NCBI GenBank assembly: GCA_026418275.1
Contig: JAOABQ010000045.1
Location: 149,953 to 213,952 of the forward strand
Length of the DNA: 64,000 nucleotides
Direction of reading: 5' to 3'
Source: Clostridia bacterium
GTDB taxonomy: Bacteria > Bacillota > Clostridia > Acetivibrionales > DSM-2933
A model generated the notes under the pieces. The model did not search any database. It saw only the letters and a list, made by a program, of their open reading frames with translations, and was not told where the DNA came from. Positions 62,104 to 64,000 of the stretch are shown here, piece by piece; position 1 is the stretch's first letter; each line of letters begins with the position of its first letter. Position numbers and translations under genes: made by a program.

Positions 62104-62460
62104 TTACCTGCGTCTTACAGAAGATAACTGGTCATTTACTCCACCCCATGAGGTCCAAGTTGGATAAGTTCCGTCACCAAAGGGTCCTCCATTAGCTGTA
62201 ACTACATACCGCCTGCCTCCGTAGAGTATATGTTCATAGATTTCCCATCTGCCACGAATTACAATGATTGATGAAACAATGTCGTTAAACCCGTATTGTC
62301 TCAGATCCGGAATATCCGTTGGGACGACTAAAGACCTTCCGGAAAAATTCACATGTTCAAATAGAATGATTTTTGGACCTGTCTGCCTATCAATTTCATA
62401 ATCTACCGGCATTTGTGACATGGGGAACATACAGTAATTATTGCACGGATACGTAAACAT
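62104..62460 (-). CDS. Beta/gamma-crystallin-like protein
   Basis: 118 residues with one beta/gamma-crystallin double Greek-key domain: PKIILFEHVNFSGRSLVV, NDIVSSIIVIRGRWEIYEH, YGGRRYVVTANGGPFGDG and a closing NDQLSSVRRR. The N/D-x-S-S motifs (NDIVSS, NDQLSS) match the Ca2+-binding signature of microbial members. No signal peptide is evident; the N terminus is Cys/Met/Pro-rich (YPCNNYCMFPM). AAAGGGATGG precedes the ATG. Confidence 0.82.
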   Translation of the reverse strand: MFTYPCNNYCMFPMSQMPVDYEIDRQTGPKIILFEHVNFSGRSLVVPTDIPDLRQYGFNDIVSSIIVIRGRWEIYEHILYGGRRYVVTANGGPFGDGTYPTWTSWGGVNDQLSSVRRR

Positions 62461-62597
62461 GATGAAACCATCCCTTTTAATAAAATTTACTCCTAATTTA
62501 TTATATTCTTGGTATACATAATGTGTTACGTTTTATTAACAGCATGCAGACGCGGCTTTGCCTGCTTAAAATAAAATACTTTTATGTTATTTTATAT

Positions 62598-62630
62598 CTA
62601 CATAAAATCTTCAAAAATTCTCGCTATAAT
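62598..62630 (+). promoter_or_regulatory. Shared-motif promoter P4 (DUF2933-like gene)
   Basis: CTACAT (62598-62603) and CTTCAA (62609-62614), 11 bp apart, then exactly 11 bp to TATAAT (62625-62630). It lies 6 kb from the copper island but has the same geometry as P1-P3. Confidence 0.72.
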
Positions 62631-62662
62631 AAACTTATAACCATAGAAGCGGAGGAAAGAAT

Positions 62663-62899
62663 ATGAACAAACATTTTGGAAAGAATAAACTTCATAGATT
62701 GATTATGCTTCTTTGTTGTGTCATACCGATGATCATGCTTGGTGTTTTATACTTAACTAAAACCCAGGGAGGACAATTAGGCAGTATTTTAAGTTTTGCG
62801 TTAGTTCTTCTTTGCCCGCTTTCTCATCTTTTACTCATGCCGCTAATCATGGGGAAAAGGCATGAAAACACTGAGAAAAACAAGCCAAGCTGCCATTAA
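62663..62899 (+). CDS. DUF2933-like small membrane protein
   Basis: 78 residues, ATG after GCGGAGGAAAG. Two hydrophobic helices: LIMLLCCVIPMIMLGVLYL and ILSFALVLLCPLSHLLLMPL, followed by a short polar tail ending in Cys-His. The CC-x-IP and CP-x-SHLLLMP patterns match DUF2933 proteins, which often sit in copper/metal-resistance clusters. It is driven by a promoter of the same type as the copper genes, which supports a shared role. Confidence 0.75.
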   Translation: MNKHFGKNKLHRLIMLLCCVIPMIMLGVLYLTKTQGGQLGSILSFALVLLCPLSHLLLMPLIMGKRHENTEKNKPSCH

Positions 62900-62939
62900 T
62901 AATTTGTATCTGTTATTATTGCAGGAAGGAGTAAGTAAT

Positions 62940-63041
62940 ATGAATAAAAAATTGCTTATAGTTTTAGGAGTCATAGCAGCGATTGTAGTCATTGCCGTGG
63001 TAGCAGTTGCAATACACCATACAATGTATCCGGCCGCGTAG
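62940..63041 (+). CDS. Tiny membrane protein (33 aa)
   Basis: AGGAAGGAG lies 8 bp before the ATG. The product is one helix, MNKKLLIVLGVIAAIVVIAV, followed by VAVAIHHTMYPAA, a short outer tail with His-His and Met. It lies 40 bp after the DUF2933-like gene and before a terminator, so both are probably on one transcript. Confidence 0.6.
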   Translation: MNKKLLIVLGVIAAIVVIAVVAVAIHHTMYPAA

Positions 63042-63100
63042 ATGAAATAAATCATATTGAATTCGTTTATAACTAAAAATATCCTTTTTATAATAATATA

Positions 63101-63138
63101 AAAAACTTCCTCATAAAAAATCCGCAGGAAGTTTTTTT
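63101..63138. terminator. Bidirectional terminator
   Basis: AAAAACTTCCT and AGGAAGTTTTTTT form the stem; it separates the P4 unit from the convergent cytochrome b5 gene. Confidence 0.88.
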
Positions 63139-63164
63139 GTGTATAGACATCTTTCATTTACATT

Positions 63165-63863
63165 TCAGTGTTTATCTAATTGCTTTGGTATTTCATTTGA
63201 TTTTTCACCGACATATATGCCAACTACAGTGAGTTTTTTGAGAAAATCAGGTTTTTTGTGACCTTTGGGTGCAAATTTTTCAAATGCAGCGGTCCAATCC
63301 TTTCCGGCAAGAATTCCATGACCATGCCCTCCGTTTTTCCACCCCTTTACATTGGTTATATCATACACTACACCGTTAAGTGCTACATAACATGGGCGTC
63401 CGTCCTTTCCATTGTATTTTGCCAGTTCTTCCTTGGTAAATGTCTTTTGTACCGGAGGTTCGGTAGCTTGAGGTTTAGCAGCTTGGGGCTCAGTACTTTC
63501 AGGCTTTTTATAATTGGAGTCTTCAAAAACCCTGCCGTCCTTATCGATGGAGTATCCGTTCCCACCCGGACACGTAGGTATTTCCTTTACGTACCGGTCC
63601 GCAAGCTCTGTGATTTTTGAGGGGTATGTACCCTTATCGGCCTTAAATTTATCTACTGCGGTTTGGAGCATGTTTATATTCTCTGCGCATTCATTCTTAC
63701 CGCCATCGGGTGCATGTGTTTCTTGCAGGGATGCATCCGGGGTACCGTGAGAGGCATCGTTCGGTGAATGGCTGCCTGTAAAGTGCCTGAAAATGTAGAA
63801 CCCTCCAAGGGCAATCACAAAAACCGATATAAATACGATTGCTAAGGTTAGTGGTTTGGACAT
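63165..63863 (-). CDS. Membrane-anchored cytochrome b5-domain protein
   Basis: 232 residues. The ATG at 63863 has TGGAG upstream; an in-frame start 12 codons earlier lacks one. N-terminal anchor (LAIVFISVFVIALGGFYIF), then a segment resembling the globular part of type II pseudopilins (CAENINMLQTAVDKFKADKG and a YPSKITELADRYVKEIPTCP end), a Pro/Glu/Ala linker, and a C-terminal cytochrome b5-like domain (TKEELAKYNGKDGRPCYVAL, VYDITNVKGW, then GGHGHGILAGKDWTAAFEKF). Haem ligands are probably His in GGHGHG and in APKGHKKPD. Extracytoplasmic b-haem carrier, next to the copper/redox genes. Confidence 0.85.
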   Translation of the reverse strand: MSKPLTLAIVFISVFVIALGGFYIFRHFTGSHSPNDASHGTPDASLQETHAPDGGKNECAENINMLQTAVDKFKADKGTYPSKITELADRYVKEIPTCPGGNGYSIDKDGRVFEDSNYKKPESTEPQAAKPQATEPPVQKTFTKEELAKYNGKDGRPCYVALNGVVYDITNVKGWKNGGHGHGILAGKDWTAAFEKFAPKGHKKPDFLKKLTVVGIYVGEKSNEIPKQLDKH

Positions 63864-63979
63864 AGAAATTCTCCATTCCGCCGCTGTCGCTGGCGGCACA
63901 AATAGTAATGAAAAAATAGTGTGCGACTTTCACTACTTCTGATAATATTAAACCGAGGAGAAGATACACTACAAAGCAC

Positions 63980-64000
63980 GGTAGGAGGAGTCGTAGATGG
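63980..64000 (+). other. Ribosome binding site and start codon at the window edge
   Basis: AGGAGGAG (about 63983-63990) followed by ATG at 63997-63999. A plus-strand gene may begin here, divergent from the cytochrome b5 gene, but only the start codon is inside the window. Confidence 0.3.

Noticed and set aside
1..64000. tRNA, rRNA, CRISPR arrays, complete IS elements, phage genes
   Set aside because: Read for on both strands; no cloverleaf, rRNA core, regularly spaced repeats, transposase, integrase or phage structural gene was recognised.

Overview
The window looks like a chromosome segment of a low-GC, Gram-positive, endospore-forming member of the Clostridia. The evidence is the AT-rich composition, strong AGGAGG-type ribosome binding sites, frequent GTG/TTG starts, a gerA-gerB-gerB-gerC germination operon, and the conserved smc-ftsY ... 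ylxM-ffh-rpsP-KH-rimM-trmD-rplS-lepB-rbgA-rnhB order. No rRNA, tRNA, CRISPR array, complete insertion sequence or prophage was seen. The species cannot be fixed from the sequence alone.

Region 1 (1-29.6 kb) is mostly housekeeping: chromosome organisation (SMC, partial), protein targeting (FtsY, Ffh, LepB), ribosome and tRNA maturation (RimM, TrmD, L19, S16, RbgA), RNase HII, FliK-like and FlhB-like proteins, YraN, RadC, a dipeptidase and an aminotransferase. About 13 kb of accessory DNA lies between ftsY and ylxM. It holds a UPF0182 membrane protein, YitT, an LGFP-repeat surface protein flanked by long direct repeats, the germination operon, and a patch of scrambled copies of neighbouring DNA.

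Region 2 (29.7-42.7 kb) is mixed: a membrane glycosyltransferase, a LacI-like-sensor diguanylate cyclase, an Eis-type acetyltransferase, a probable RiPP locus (radical SAM/SPASM enzyme plus a 60-residue Cys-rich peptide), a wrecked thermolysin-type protease gene, a histidine kinase/response regulator pair, and a small winged-helix gene.

Region 3 (42.9-58.7 kb) is the most interesting part. It is a large, internally duplicated, probably copper-handling island. Two paralogous operons (42953-46861 and 53706-56866) each encode a membrane-anchored helical-repeat protein I do not recognise, a four-helix b-type-cytochrome-like protein, two small membrane proteins with Met-rich outer loops, and a Met/Gly-rich membrane protein. 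Between them lie a copper P-type ATPase (CopA) carrying the same unknown helical-repeat domain at its C terminus, CopZ, an HMA/TauE-like/double-cupredoxin protein, and further Met-rich membrane proteins. A membrane-anchored multicopper oxidase follows. Four transcription units in and near the island (47.0, 47.95, 53.56 and 62.6 kb) share one promoter design: two CTYCAT-like half-sites 11 bp apart, then exactly 11 bp to the -10 box. I infer a metal-responsive envelope regulon that binds Cu(I) on Met-rich surfaces, moves it with CopA/CopZ, and couples it to cytochrome b and a multicopper oxidase.

Region 4 (58.8-64 kb) holds a secreted papain-like protease with kelch repeats and a carbohydrate-binding-like C terminus, a beta/gamma-crystallin-like protein, a DUF2933-like small membrane protein under the shared promoter, and a membrane-anchored cytochrome-b5-domain protein.

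Short non-autonomous hairpin elements, several ending in CTATAGATAAC-like inverted repeats, are scattered through the intergenic regions.
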